The notes below the pieces were generated by a model. It was given only the letters and a program-made list of their open reading frames with translations. It was not told the origin of the DNA and did no database searches. Positions 24,553 through 34,201 of a stretch of DNA of 64,000 nt are shown here, piece by piece. The stretch is from Flavobacterium sharifuzzamanii (GTDB lineage Bacteria; Bacteroidota; Bacteroidia; Flavobacteriales; Flavobacteriaceae). Position numbers and translations under genes: made by a program. The stretch lies in assembly GCF_003254585.1 (NCBI RefSeq), contig NZ_QJGZ01000038.1, positions 62,001-126,000 on the forward strand. The letters run 5' to 3'. How positions within the stretch are numbered: the first letter of the stretch is position 1; the number at the start of each line of letters is the position of its first letter.

Positions 24553-26988
24553 TTATCCTCTTTTGTCATTGATTGGAAACTCTTTTGAGAATTCAATTTT
24601 AAGAATTGTTCCGTTATTGTTTTCCATAGAAAAAGTCGCATCCAAGTCATCGCTTAAACCTTTTATAAGACTCAATCCGAATGAATTGATTTTCTTATCG
24701 CTAATATTCATGTCAAAACCAACTCCGTTATCTGCAATAGTGAGAAGATATTTGTTTTCAGATTTAGCTTGCAACGTCACATATATCATCCCAGTTCGAT
24801 TATCTGGAAAAGCATATTTTATGGAATTGGTAATCGATTCGTTTAAAATAAGTCCAAGCGGAACGGCCTGTGCAACGTCTAATTCTAAAGGTTCGATTTT
24901 AAGTTCAAAACGGATTTTCTGCCCAAGCGAAAAAGATTCTCTCAAATATTCCACCAATTCTTTGATGTAATTCGGCATATTAATCGTCGAAATATTATCC
25001 GAATTGTACAATTTCTGATGTATCAGAGACATAGAATGAATACGATGCTGGCTATTTTTAATGGCCGACAGCGCCATATCATTTTCCAAATAAGCCGATT
25101 GCGAATTGAGAAGACTGATCACGGTTTGAAGATTATTTTTTACGCGATGATGAATTTCTTTCAAAAGCCATTCTTTCTCATCAAGCAAATGTCTCAAATT
25201 GATATTTTTTTGATTGATTTCCTTTTCTTTCAATTCAAGTTCAGCATTAGTTCTCTGTTTTAAACGATATCGATTGTACAATAACGCAATTAAAAGAACC
25301 AATAAAACCAAACTTGAGATGGAAACGGTGTTTAATAGTTTTGATTTTTTTAATGCCGTTTCTTGTAATTGAGTTTCTTGGTTTAATGATTTGATTTTCT
25401 GTTCTTTATTTTCTGTTTCGTACTGAAATTTAAGCTCTTCAATCTGTTTGTTTTTTGAATAATCTAAAAGAGAATCACTCAGTATTTTGTATTGTTTATG
25501 ATGCTCCAATGCCGATCTGAAATCGCCACTTAGCGAATCTAGTTTATACAAAGACATCTGCAGTGCTTCTGAATTGTAGTTCTTTTTATATTTTTTTGAA
25601 ATGGCTTCAATTTTATCTGTATAAAACTTTGTTTTCTGTAGGTTATTACGGTTCGCATAAAACAAAGCAATCGACGAATATGTGTTGCAGATATCTCTAT
25701 AGGTTTGAGGTGAATCTAAGGCATCTGCAGCTTCTCCAGCCTTTATAAAAAACTTTTCGGCCATGCTATAATTTTTAATTCGCCAATAACAGTTTCCGTA
25801 ACCATAATTCATAAGCATATTATCAAACTTATTCGGCGGGGGATAATGGCTCGTAATAGAATTCATGTATTCTATGGCTTCTTTGTTTTTTCCTTTCATT
25901 GACAAAGAGGCTGTTGCGGTCATAAAACTTTTGTACCATGAGCCGCTGCTAAAAATATTCTGCCCATACCTTATGCTTTTTTCAGACATTTTTATAGCTT
26001 CGTCTGTATGTCCCATTTGTAAATACACCAATCCCAAGCGCATATAAAAAATATCAGCAAAAGTGTAATCATTTGTAGACTCCATGCTTTCTACACTCTT
26101 TAAAGCATAATAAAGTGCACTTTTAATATTAAATTGCACGCCCTCAATATAAGCAATTGTAGTTTCAATGTATTGCTGCTGCCTGAAACCAATTTTTCGC
26201 ATATCGGCAGTGTTTTGATACAGTATTTTCTTGGCATCGTTTATTTTTCCATGCCAGAAATAGATGGTGCAAATTCTTGCTTTTGTGATTATTCTTTTCT
26301 CTTCAGAGCCTAGGGTTTTGTATAAAGCTTCGGCTTCCTTTAGAATTTTTTCTTTTTCGGGATCTAAATCGTACTGATTTGTTGCCTGATAGAATAACGC
26401 ATCAGCCAGTGCGGCTTTGTCATTTTGTTTTCGGCACTCATTTACTACTTGCGAAAAGCATTTTTTGCTTTCAGGATAATTGTTGATCTGGAAATAAAAC
26501 TTCCCCAAAAGCATTAAACTCTGATGTTGCCATTTTTGAATTTTTAGCTCATTACTAATTTTTACAGCTTCTGTGATATAAAAATTTGCATTTTTAATGT
26601 CATCTGGTTTGGTAAAAGGTTTAAACAAATAAAAAATTCCCAATTGCAGAGCTAGTTTTATTCTATCGACGTCTTTTGATTTATGATAAAGTTTTTTAGC
26701 AGCCTCAATATTTCCTTTTTCAATTAAATCATTTCCAATTAGATAAGAACCATCATTAAAGCCTTCATTGTAAGCTAAAGAAACTGGCAATTTGTAGGCT
26801 TTGCAGGCTAAAACCACAGCACTGTCGGCATCTATTGATCCTTGATTTGAATTGTATAAATAAGAAGAGCAGGTTTGTATTAATAAACGCTTCTTTTTTA
26901 AATCATAACCTACTGTTGCTGGATGATTTTGCGCTTTAGAATTCAGGGTTATAAAGAACAGCAGACAAAAAGAGTACAGTAGCTTCAT
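24553..26988 (-). CDS. TPR-containing sensor histidine kinase (HisKA_2)
   Basis: An 811-residue protein: signal peptide (FITLNSKAQ), about 500 residues of tetratricopeptide repeats in the periplasm, a membrane helix near 550-570 (LLNTVSISSLVLLVLLIALLY), a coiled coil, then a HisKA_2 kinase: EIHHRVKNNLQTVISLLNSQS with phospho-acceptor region His613/His614 and a HATPase (ADNGVGFDM). It probably pairs with the divergent sigma-54 response regulator 207 bases away. TPR-type sensors of this architecture are common in Flavobacteriia and their ligand is unknown. Confidence 0.9.
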   Translation of the reverse strand: MKLLYSFCLLFFITLNSKAQNHPATVGYDLKKKRLLIQTCSSYLYNSNQGSIDADSAVVLACKAYKLPVSLAYNEGFNDGSYLIGNDLIEKGNIEAAKKLYHKSKDVDRIKLALQLGIFYLFKPFTKPDDIKNANFYITEAVKISNELKIQKWQHQSLMLLGKFYFQINNYPESKKCFSQVVNECRKQNDKAALADALFYQATNQYDLDPEKEKILKEAEALYKTLGSEEKRIITKARICTIYFWHGKINDAKKILYQNTADMRKIGFRQQQYIETTIAYIEGVQFNIKSALYYALKSVESMESTNDYTFADIFYMRLGLVYLQMGHTDEAIKMSEKSIRYGQNIFSSGSWYKSFMTATASLSMKGKNKEAIEYMNSITSHYPPPNKFDNMLMNYGYGNCYWRIKNYSMAEKFFIKAGEAADALDSPQTYRDICNTYSSIALFYANRNNLQKTKFYTDKIEAISKKYKKNYNSEALQMSLYKLDSLSGDFRSALEHHKQYKILSDSLLDYSKNKQIEELKFQYETENKEQKIKSLNQETQLQETALKKSKLLNTVSISSLVLLVLLIALLYNRYRLKQRTNAELELKEKEINQKNINLRHLLDEKEWLLKEIHHRVKNNLQTVISLLNSQSAYLENDMALSAIKNSQHRIHSMSLIHQKLYNSDNISTINMPNYIKELVEYLRESFSLGQKIRFELKIEPLELDVAQAVPLGLILNESITNSIKYAFPDNRTGMIYVTLQAKSENKYLLTIADNGVGFDMNISDKKINSFGLSLIKGLSDDLDATFSMENNNGTILKIEFSKEFPINDKRG

Positions 26989-27144
26989 AGATTTATTTAG
27001 AATTAAATTTTAGTAAGTGTTTAATTAACAAATATAAAGAGAAACAATTTGGTTTGGATTGCAAAATAACGCCAAAATTATGGTAAAATGTGATTTTTAT
27101 TTAGCTAAATTTGGAAACGCTTAATTTTAATTGTGATAATTAAC

Positions 27145-27152
27145 TATTTTTG
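27145..27152 (+). promoter_or_regulatory. TAnnTTTG box for the response regulator
   Basis: TATTTTTG, 43 bases before ATG 27196, fits the -7 consensus. A good -33 box is not seen. Confidence 0.4.
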
Positions 27153-27195
27153 TATCAATGAGTTAAGTGTAATGTAAGACAAAATTTAATCACTT

Positions 27196-29169
27196 ATGAA
27201 AAAGTCTGCCGATAACGGATATGAAGCTGCAATTTCAGCATTAAAAAAACGAATTTTAATTGTTGAAGATCAGTTTATTGAAGCACATGATTTACAGCTT
27301 ATTCTTGAAAAAGCCAATTATGAAGTTACAGGAATTGCGAGATCGGTAGAGCAGGCTTTAGAACAGATTGAGATTGAAAAACCTGATCTTGTTTTTTTGG
27401 ATATCATGCTAAAAGGCAAGCGAGATGGTATAGAATTAGCACATATTCTTAAAGAAAAACATATTGGATTTATATTTATTTCGGCCAATTCCAGCAAAAG
27501 TGTTTTAGACGAAGCAAAAACCACACAGCCATACGGATTTATTGTAAAACCATTTAGAGCTCAAGATGTTCTCACAACTCTTGAAATTGCTTTTTATCGT
27601 CAGCAATATAGTTTAGAAAGCCAGTTGAGACAGCAATTTCAGCTTCAGAAATCAATTTCAGAAATTATAAATTCAGATGTAAAAAAAGAAGAAGCTTTAT
27701 TGGCTTTTGCAAAAGCGGTTCAGACTTTTATTCCTTTTGATTATTTAGAAACGGGTTTTGTAACAACAGCACAATATGATAATCTTGGCATTGTACGTAG
27801 AAATATAGATCAGTATCAGATTATTAACCTGCAGAAACTGACTCAGATAACAGAATTGTCTGAGAAAGAAATAAATGAAACCTACAAAAAATCTAAAACA
27901 GATAAAGAACCTATTATTTATAGTGCAGAAACACTGATAAATAATCTTCAAGAAGCTCCGATGAAAGCTTTAATTGCTCATAATTTCGGAATAAAATCGT
28001 ATTTGGTTTTTCCGCTTTTGATTTCTGAAATGCAGCGTTATCATTTTACTTTTTACAGCCGTAACCTGAATGTTTATTCTCCGGAGCATTTGCGCATTTT
28101 GAATTCGCTTGAACCTGTTTTCTGCCAGTTTGTGGCTAAAATCTATTCGAAAGAAAATTTAAATCTGCCACAGAAAACAGTTGAAATAAAAAACGCAAAG
28201 CCTGTCAATACCGAAGAAGATTTCGGAGGTATTATCGGCAATAGTTCGCAAATGAATTCTGTTTTTAATTATATCCGAAAAGTAGCGCCTTCAGATACTT
28301 CGGTTTTGGTTTTAGGAGAAAGTGGTACAGGAAAAGAGAAAATTGCTCAAAGCATTCATGCTTTATCTCCAAGAAAAGACAAGCCTCTGGTTATTATCAA
28401 CTGTGGTGCAATTCCTGAGAATCTTGCAGAATCGCTTCTTTTTGGACATGAAAAAGGGGCTTTTACAGGGGCATTGGATAAACGTATCGGAAAGTTTGAG
28501 TTGGCTGATGGAGGAACCATTTTTCTAGATGAAGTAGGAGAGATGTCTCTTGAACTTCAGGTAAAATTGCTGCGTGTTTTGCAGGAAAGAGAAATTGAAC
28601 GCGTTGGCGGTACTTCTCCTATGAAAGTTGATGTTAGAATCATTGCGGCAACCAATAAAAATCTTGAAGAAGAGGTGGCAGCAGGAAGGTTTAGAATGGA
28701 TTTGTATTATCGTCTGCACGTTTTCCCAATTATGGTTCCGCCATTAAAAAAGAGAAAAGAAGACATTCCCGATTTGGCCAATCATTTTATTGGTATTTAC
28801 AGTGATAAAATGGGCAGAAAAGCGCCAATTCTTTCTGATGCAGCTTTACAGCAGATTATGAATTATAATTGGCCAGGAAATATTCGTGAACTGGAACATG
28901 TTATGCAACGCGCTATTCTATTGACAGAAGGAAACACAATTAAAGAAATTGAACTTTCGATGTCTTCAAAAATGCATCCTGAACAGCCAACGGAATCATT
29001 TTCGATAAAAACAATATTAGAAAACGAAAGGGATTACATCCTTTACATCCTTAAAAAATGCAACGGAAAGATTTCTGGAGCTGGAGGCGCGGCCGAAATT
29101 TTAGATATTCATCCTTCTACATTGAATTCTAAAATTAAAAAGCTAGAAATTAAGAAAGGGATTATTTAA
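27196..29169 (+). CDS. sigma-54-dependent response regulator (NtrC family)
   Basis: A 657-residue activator. Receiver domain at about 15-130 with Asp69 (FLDIMLKG) as phospho-acceptor, a GAF-like domain at about 150-320, then an AAA+ domain: Walker A GESGTGKE (374-381), GAFTGA loop (421-426) that contacts sigma-54, Walker [13 protein letters not shown], sensor and R-finger regions. It ends with a Fis-type helix-turn-helix ([19 protein letters not shown]). The intact GAFTGA means it can activate sigma-54 promoters. It is divergent from the HisKA_2 kinase and flanked by two hydrolase genes with matching upstream motifs. Confidence 0.93.
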   Translation: MKKSADNGYEAAISALKKRILIVEDQFIEAHDLQLILEKANYEVTGIARSVEQALEQIEIEKPDLVFLDIMLKGKRDGIELAHILKEKHIGFIFISANSSKSVLDEAKTTQPYGFIVKPFRAQDVLTTLEIAFYRQQYSLESQLRQQFQLQKSISEIINSDVKKEEALLAFAKAVQTFIPFDYLETGFVTTAQYDNLGIVRRNIDQYQIINLQKLTQITELSEKEINETYKKSKTDKEPIIYSAETLINNLQEAPMKALIAHNFGIKSYLVFPLLISEMQRYHFTFYSRNLNVYSPEHLRILNSLEPVFCQFVAKIYSKENLNLPQKTVEIKNAKPVNTEEDFGGIIGNSSQMNSVFNYIRKVAPSDTSVLVLGESGTGKEKIAQSIHALSPRKDKPLVIINCGAIPENLAESLLFGHEKGAFTGALDKRIGKFELADGGTIFLDEVGEMSLELQVKLLRVLQEREIERVGGTSPMKVDVRIIAATNKNLEEEVAAGRFRMDLYYRLHVFPIMVPPLKKRKEDIPDLANHFIGIYSDKMGRKAPILSDAALQQIMNYNWPGNIRELEHVMQRAILLTEGNTIKEIELSMSSKMHPEQPTESFSIKTILENERDYILYILKKCNGKISGAGGAAEILDIHPSTLNSKIKKLEIKKGII

Positions 29170-29186
29170 GCCTTATCTCAAAAAAT

Positions 29187-29330
29187 AAACACATAGAAAC
29201 ATAGATTATATATTTTGATGCATAAAAAGTTGGCAAAGAGAAACATATTTCTTTCACATAGTTTGCTATGTGCATTTAAATTAGTGAAACGCCTTTTTTA
29301 AGTTTATTTAAACTATGTTTCTATGTGTTT
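29187..29330. mobile_element. MITE-like element with 18-base terminal inverted repeats
   Basis: AAACACATAGAAACATAG (29187-29204) and its exact complement CTATGTTTCTATGTGTTT (29313-29330) bound 144 bases. An inner hairpin CACATAG-TTTG-CTATGTG is at 29255-29272. The five bases AAAAT lie directly outside both ends and could be a target duplication. There is no coding capacity. It sits just after the response regulator gene. Confidence 0.5.
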
Positions 29331-29348
29331 AAAATGATTAGCAATGTA

Positions 29349-30137
29349 TTAAGTAATTTTCGTTAGCCAATTTGCTATAAATTCAGCAATAGTCTCCCAG
29401 TTTTTCTCAATGAAAGCAAGATGATTGCAATCGGTAAATTCTTTGTAACAAGTAATCGAATGATGGTTTTTATACTTTTTGAAGTTTAAATAATTTAAAG
29501 ATGCTGGCGTAAAAACATCTTTAGAACCCGATATAAACAGAAGCGGTTCGTGTTTCTTTTTAAAATCGATTTTTCCTGTTTTCTTAAAAATATCGAGCAT
29601 AATTAATTTTGATTCTGGAATTAAGAATGTTTCGTAAGTTTCTTTTTGTTCTTCAAAAGCCATTTGACTGCTAAAATAGTACTGCCATTTTTTAAAAGGC
29701 ATTAAATACGTTTTGCTTTTTGAACTGAAAATGTCTGAGGTATCTAAAATGGTTTTATAAAAAGAAAAATCAAAATGAAGCACATTGCCAGGAGGAGTAG
29801 AATTCATGCAGATTCCCGCCGAACCCAGCTCTTGCTGAATCAATAATTGAGTCAATAAACCGCCATAGGAATGGCCGATTAAAATGGGCTTTTCAGGAAG
29901 TTTGTCTATAATTTCGATATAATAATCCAATACTGTATTCAAACGGTTTAAGGCAATTTTTGAATTAGGATGTGTTTGTCTTAAAGTGGCAGGTAGTTCA
30001 TTTTTGTGGGGCCAGGGCGGTGCTACAGTTTTATAGCCTTTATTTTCAAAAAAAACGATCCATTCTTTCCAGCAAGTATGGCTTACAAAAGCTCCAGTAA
30101 TAAACATAATGGTTTTTTTATTAGATAAATACATCAT
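29349..30137 (-). CDS. alpha/beta hydrolase, paralogue of the gene at 23572
   Basis: A 262-residue alpha/beta hydrolase: strand and oxyanion loop IMFITGAFVSHTCWKEW, nucleophile elbow GHSYGGLLTQLL, acid GSKDVFTPASL and the late His in DCNHLAFIEKNW. It shares with the gene at 23572 the GAFVxxxCW/GNFVxxKTW start, the KGYxxxxPxxPHxxxLPATLRxxHP segment and PEKPxxIGHS. It therefore arose by duplication around the two-component pair. It has a candidate sigma-54 promoter and upstream word. The substrate is unknown. Confidence 0.85.
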   Translation of the reverse strand: MMYLSNKKTIMFITGAFVSHTCWKEWIVFFENKGYKTVAPPWPHKNELPATLRQTHPNSKIALNRLNTVLDYYIEIIDKLPEKPILIGHSYGGLLTQLLIQQELGSAGICMNSTPPGNVLHFDFSFYKTILDTSDIFSSKSKTYLMPFKKWQYYFSSQMAFEEQKETYETFLIPESKLIMLDIFKKTGKIDFKKKHEPLLFISGSKDVFTPASLNYLNFKKYKNHHSITCYKEFTDCNHLAFIEKNWETIAEFIANWLTKIT

Positions 30138-30182
30138 ATCGAAGCTATTAGGTTAATTTCAGAAAAGGCATGCAGTTTGAAA

Positions 30183-30198
30183 AACAAAAGGAGTGCCT
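30183..30198 (-). promoter_or_regulatory. sigma-54 -24/-12 candidate
   Basis: Minus strand AGGCAC-N5-TTGTT, two mismatches to TGGCAC-N5-TTGCW, 46 bases upstream of the hydrolase start at 30137. It has the same -12 TTGTT as the site at 24423. Confidence 0.45.
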
Positions 30199-30253
30199 TT
30201 TTTGTAAAGCATTGATTATAAAAGCTTTGTTGAAGCAGATATTTGCAGAATTA

Positions 30254-30268
30254 TTATATATCGTTAAA
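30254..30268. promoter_or_regulatory. upstream activator site candidate
   Basis: TTATATATCGTTAAA, one base different from 24496-24510, 55 bases upstream of the -24/-12 candidate. It lies between two divergent hydrolase genes, so it could serve both. Confidence 0.4.
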
Positions 30269-30407
30269 AACAAGTTTTGATTCTTGAAATATCATAATTC
30301 CAAACAAAAAAAATCTTGTAAATCCTTTATTTTAAAGGTTCTGTGTTTTGGTTTAATCTTTGTCTTCCTCAAAAAAACAATATGGTTTCAATCTTTAAAT
30401 TATAATT

Positions 30408-31244
30408 ATGGAAAAAATTTATGACACAGAAACAAGTTTCGCCGATTTAGGCGATCGTACGATTGCTTATCGCTCATATGGAAAAGGAAAGGCAATAATT
30501 TTTGTGAACCGTTTTAGAGGAACGCTCGATACTTGGGATCCGCTGTTTGTGGCAAAAATGGCAGAAAAATTCAACGTTATCGTATTTGACTATTCCGGAA
30601 TTGGTTCTTCTACAGGAAGTCTGGCTCCAGATATTACTATTGTAGCCAAAGATGTCAAAGATCTAGCCGATTTCTTAAAACTAGATTCAGTTATTGTTTT
30701 AGGATGGTCTTATGGTGGATTGGTGGCGCAGACGGCAACTTTATTGTATCCTAATCTAGTGACGCATGCTGTTTTAGTCGGAACAAATCCGCCTGGGAAA
30801 AATGAGGTTCCGATTGAACAAGTATTTTATGATGCCGCGCTAAAACCATTAAACGATTTTGAAGATGAAATTGTGTTATTTTTTGAACCAAAATCAGAAT
30901 CTAGCCGATTGGCCGCAAAAGCTTCGCACGACAGAATTCATAAGAGAATAGAAGTAGAAAAAATTCCTTCTACAATGGATGTTTTTCAGTTGTATTTTGG
31001 CGGCGGAGATACTTTTAGAGAAGATGCACTTAATTTCAGAGAACAGCTTAAGAAGATAAAAACGCCAATTCTGATAATTTCTGGAGATCATGATATCAGT
31101 TTTGCCGTAGACAATTGGTATCCGATTATCAATCAAATGACAAACGCTCAAATGATTGTGTATTCTGCAACAGGGCACGGACCTCAGCATCAATATCCAG
31201 AACTTACAGCACAGTATATCATTAATTTTGTAGAATACATATAA
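30408..31244 (+). CDS. alpha/beta hydrolase
   Basis: A 278-residue cytosolic alpha/beta hydrolase: AIIFVNRFRGTLDTWDP oxyanion region, VFDYSGIGSSTG, nucleophile elbow GWSYGGLVAQT, acid in ISGDHDISFAVDN and His in ATGHGPQHQYPE. It is of another subgroup than the two paralogues nearby and resembles peroxidase/esterase-like hydrolases. Divergent from the gene at 30137 by 270 bases. A weak TGGTTT-N5-TTGTC match at 30349-30364 is all that suggests sigma-54 control. A terminator follows at 31278-31310. Confidence 0.85.
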   Translation: MEKIYDTETSFADLGDRTIAYRSYGKGKAIIFVNRFRGTLDTWDPLFVAKMAEKFNVIVFDYSGIGSSTGSLAPDITIVAKDVKDLADFLKLDSVIVLGWSYGGLVAQTATLLYPNLVTHAVLVGTNPPGKNEVPIEQVFYDAALKPLNDFEDEIVLFFEPKSESSRLAAKASHDRIHKRIEVEKIPSTMDVFQLYFGGGDTFREDALNFREQLKKIKTPILIISGDHDISFAVDNWYPIINQMTNAQMIVYSATGHGPQHQYPELTAQYIINFVEYI

Positions 31245-31277
31245 TTTAAGTTCAATCAGTAGTACTTAATTATATGC

Positions 31278-31310
31278 AAAAAGGAATAGTGTCAGCAGCT
31301 ATTCCTTTTT
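31278..31310 (+). terminator. rho-independent terminator
   Basis: AAAAAGGAATAG pairs with CTATTCCTTTTT (12-base stem, 9-base loop). It follows the hydrolase gene. Confidence 0.8.
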
Positions 31311-31340
31311 TTATATAAACCATTCTTTAATTACATATGA

Positions 31341-31372
31341 TATTTCGCTAAAAGACAGCTTTTAGCGAAATA
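31341..31372. repeat. perfect 14-base hairpin
   Basis: TATTTCGCTAAAAG and CTTTTAGCGAAATA around ACAG, between the convergent genes. No T run follows on either side. It may be a bidirectional terminator of unusual form or a protein site. Confidence 0.55.
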
Positions 31373-31392
31373 TAGCAAAGAAAATTACCAAT

Positions 31393-32073
31393 TTATATAT
31401 CGATTGTGCTGTTTATTTTAGGAAGAAATAATTGTAGAGAGGCATTTTTAAAAGCATCCAAAGCTTTTTGATGATCCATAACAATAAAACCGAATGTATC
31501 ATAATGAACGCCTAATATTTTGTTTACTCCAACAAGTTTTGAGGCTTCAATAGCTTCTTCAATTCCCATTGTGAGACCGTCGCCGATTGGGAAAACCGCA
31601 AAGTCAAGTTTAGTAAATTTAGGGATCAGCTGCATGTCTAAAGTCAGAGCAGTATCGCCACTGTAATAGAAATTTCCATCAGAAGTTGTGAGTACAAAAC
31701 CACAGGCAATTCCTCCATAAGAACCATCCATAAAACTGCTTGGATGTTGAGCTACCACACATTTTACGGTTCCAAAATCAAAATCAAATTTACCGCCCGG
31801 ATTGATGGGATGCGCATTTTCGATTCCGTTTTTCAATAGCCAATTATAGATTTCAAAATTCCCAAGAACTTTTGCTCCCGTGTTTTTTGCGATGCGTTCA
31901 ACGTCCAAAATATGATCATAATGCGCATGAGAAATAAAAATATAATCTGCTTTTATGGCATCAACATCAACCTCTTTGGCTAATTCGTTTGGCGTAATAA
32001 AAGGATCAAAAAGAATATGTTTTCCGTTGGCATAAACAGAAAAACACGAATGACCGTAGTAAGTAACTTTCAT
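31393..32073 (-). CDS. metal-dependent hydrolase, MBL fold (UPF0173 type)
   Basis: A 226-residue beta-lactamase-fold protein. The start is ATG 32073 (MKVTYYGHSCF); upstream in-frame codons have no family match. Metal ligands: SHAHYDHILD (HxHxDH), QHPSS and SGDTAL (Asp), with the late GVHYDTF His. UPF0173 proteins such as this are cytosolic hydrolases of unknown substrate. It is convergent with the hydrolase gene at 30408. It has no operon partner. Confidence 0.88.
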   Translation of the reverse strand: MKVTYYGHSCFSVYANGKHILFDPFITPNELAKEVDVDAIKADYIFISHAHYDHILDVERIAKNTGAKVLGNFEIYNWLLKNGIENAHPINPGGKFDFDFGTVKCVVAQHPSSFMDGSYGGIACGFVLTTSDGNFYYSGDTALTLDMQLIPKFTKLDFAVFPIGDGLTMGIEEAIEASKLVGVNKILGVHYDTFGFIVMDHQKALDAFKNASLQLFLPKINSTIDI

Positions 32074-32214
32074 GGTAAATAGTTTTAAATCAGTTAATAA
32101 TGAAGAATGTTTTCCCAAGAAATATGCCAATGGAGAAGAGCGCTATAAAAGTAAAAATTAAGAAGAGTTGTCTTTGAGCGCACCAGCGAAGCAAAATATC
32201 GATGAAGAATTTAA

Positions 32215-32440
32215 ATTTGGCTAAAGCCCTATCTGCTGAAATTCCTGTAAACCTCCAACTAAAGCTGGAGGCAATTGATTTGTTGTTCCAGCGGAGCAAA
32301 TTATTGGGAGCAGATTAAATTTTACAATAATAAAAAAACACCAGATAAAGTTAGAGGCAATTGATTTAATGCTCCAGCGGAGCAAAATATTTATAGCAAA
32401 TTCAATTCTTTGGCGACAAAAAGCTCCAGAGGAGCGACAC
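32215..32440. repeat. intergenic palindrome cluster, copy 3 (mixed families)
   Basis: GGCTAAAGCC at 32219, CCTCCAACTAAAGCTGGAGG at 32252, GCTCCAGCGGAGC twice and finally GCTCCAGAGGAGCGACA, the half-hairpin also seen at 9063-9138. It lies in the 676-base spacer 32074-32749, which carries no gene. The rest, from 32441 to 32749, is AT-rich leader sequence of the TolC operon. Confidence 0.7.
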
Positions 32441-32749
32441 CAAAATGTTTCATATTTCTGTTTTCATAAAAACCAAAAGCATTATATTTTCCATAGATTA
32501 AAATAGCACTTATAAAATAAAATCTTTATCTTTAACTAGTTGGTATATCAGTTTATATGCTTTTGTTACTGTTTAAGTTAAGAACCCCAAATTTTCGTAA
32601 ACAGTATATTTTAAATACATTCAAACAATTTCAGAATTTATCTGAATAATAAGTTTTTATCTCATTTCTATTTTATCCTGCAGTTTTTAATTAAACAGCA
32701 AAGAAGTCGCTAGTTAAAAGTAATTTCAAATCATAAGAATATTATATAG

Positions 32750-34201
32750 ATGCACATAAAACTAAATTTTCTAAAGCCATTTATTTTGTTTTGCTTTTTG
32801 TTCGGTCTGGAAACAAAAGCGCAGACCACTTCTCTGGAAGAATGTTTTTCTATAGCACAGCAAAATAATATTACCATAAAACAGGCAAAATCTGCATTAA
32901 AGACAGGAGAGTATAATCTTCAGGCCGAAAAGAAAGGTTATCTTCCTAAGGTAGATCTTTTATCAAGTTATTCTTATTTGAGCAATCCGCTTACGATAAA
33001 TCTGCAGACTGTTAAAGACGGAGTTGTTGAAGGTTCATCAAAGCAAAGTGTGAATACGGCAAACGAAATTTATCATGAAATTACAGGAAACAATTTATCA
33101 CAGGCAGCGCAGGATCGTATTTATAATGCGTCAAAAACTGTGATAGGTGGTATTTATCCCGATTACAATCCTAGTTTAAGCAAGCAGTCCTATTTTATAG
33201 CAGGAGTGGGAGTTCGCCAGCCAATTTTTCTTGGAAACAAAATAAATTCAAGTATAGATTTGGCTCAATCAGTTGCCAATTCGGCGGGAATTGGTGTTGA
33301 GATTGCAGGCAAAGAAGTTGATTTTTTAATTGCAGTGCAATATCTCAGAATATTATATCTCAACTCTTTAATAAAAAAACAAGAGCAGATTGTAAACGCT
33401 TTAGATAAAAATAAAAATTATGCCGAAGAACTTGTGAAGAACAAAATTCTTCCGCCATACCAAAAAAATTGGACGAATGTGGTTTTAATTCAAGCGCAGA
33501 GTCAGTATAACAATATTAAGATGGATAAACAAAATGCCCATCTTGAACTGAATAAACTGATGGGAGTTGATCTTGATACCACAATAGTGATTTCAGATAC
33601 TTTAAGATATGCCGAAATCAATCTAGAGAAACCTATGAAAGAGTATTGGCTTACCAATCCAGTTTATAGAATTGCAAATAATAAAATTTCTTACGCAGAA
33701 ACTGCCGAAAAAATTAGTAAATCAATGGCTTTGCCGAATGTTTTTGCTATTGGAAATTACAATTTATATCAAAAAGATTTGCCGGTTTCTATTCCAGATT
33801 GGTTTGTAGGACTGGAATTGCAATGGACTTTGTACAACGGACAGACAAGTAAAAAAACTTTAGCAGCAAAACAACTTATTGAAGAAGCCAAGTTAGGTGA
33901 AGAAAATTCCAGTTTAATGCTTCAAGTGCAGTCAAGAGTGGCAAAGAATAAAATGAGTTCGCTACAAAATGATGTTATGGCTATGGATGCCGCGAGAAAA
34001 GAAGCCAACACGACAAGCAGTTTAATTACCAAGAGAATGAATAATCAGCTATCATCGCCAAAAGACGTTAATGATGCGCTATTGGTAGAAACTGAAATAG
34101 AAAAAGGATATTATACCGCTGTTTTAGGATACTATCTAGCATTAGCTGAATATTTTAATAGTTTAGGAAATCCAAGTCAAATAACGCAATTTATTAAATA
34201 G
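32750..34201 (+). CDS. TolC-family outer-membrane efflux protein
   Basis: A 483-residue outer-membrane channel with signal peptide (FLFGLETKAQ). The typical opening TTSLEECFSIAQQNNITIKQA and two repeats of coiled-coil hairpins are seen, with LEECFSIAQQNN at about 27 and the second half starting near 300. It forms the outer exit duct of a tripartite export system. The next gene starts directly after its stop codon. First gene of the four-gene export operon. Confidence 0.9.
   Translation: MHIKLNFLKPFILFCFLFGLETKAQTTSLEECFSIAQQNNITIKQAKSALKTGEYNLQAEKKGYLPKVDLLSSYSYLSNPLTINLQTVKDGVVEGSSKQSVNTANEIYHEITGNNLSQAAQDRIYNASKTVIGGIYPDYNPSLSKQSYFIAGVGVRQPIFLGNKINSSIDLAQSVANSAGIGVEIAGKEVDFLIAVQYLRILYLNSLIKKQEQIVNALDKNKNYAEELVKNKILPPYQKNWTNVVLIQAQSQYNNIKMDKQNAHLELNKLMGVDLDTTIVISDTLRYAEINLEKPMKEYWLTNPVYRIANNKISYAETAEKISKSMALPNVFAIGNYNLYQKDLPVSIPDWFVGLELQWTLYNGQTSKKTLAAKQLIEEAKLGEENSSLMLQVQSRVAKNKMSSLQNDVMAMDAARKEANTTSSLITKRMNNQLSSPKDVNDALLVETEIEKGYYTAVLGYYLALAEYFNSLGNPSQITQFIK

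Noticed and set aside
27062..27076. sigma-54 promoter for the histidine kinase
   Set aside because: TGGCGT and TTGCA occur on the minus strand, but with a 4-base instead of a 5-base spacer.
30349..30364. sigma-54 promoter for the gene at 30408
   Set aside because: Only GG and TTG match TGGCAC-N5-TTGCW; too weak to list as a feature.
32074..32299. Upstream extension of the MBL-fold gene and a 69-codon minus-strand frame over the repeats
   Set aside because: The family starts at MKVTYYGHSC (32073), and the other frame is made of palindromic repeat sequence.
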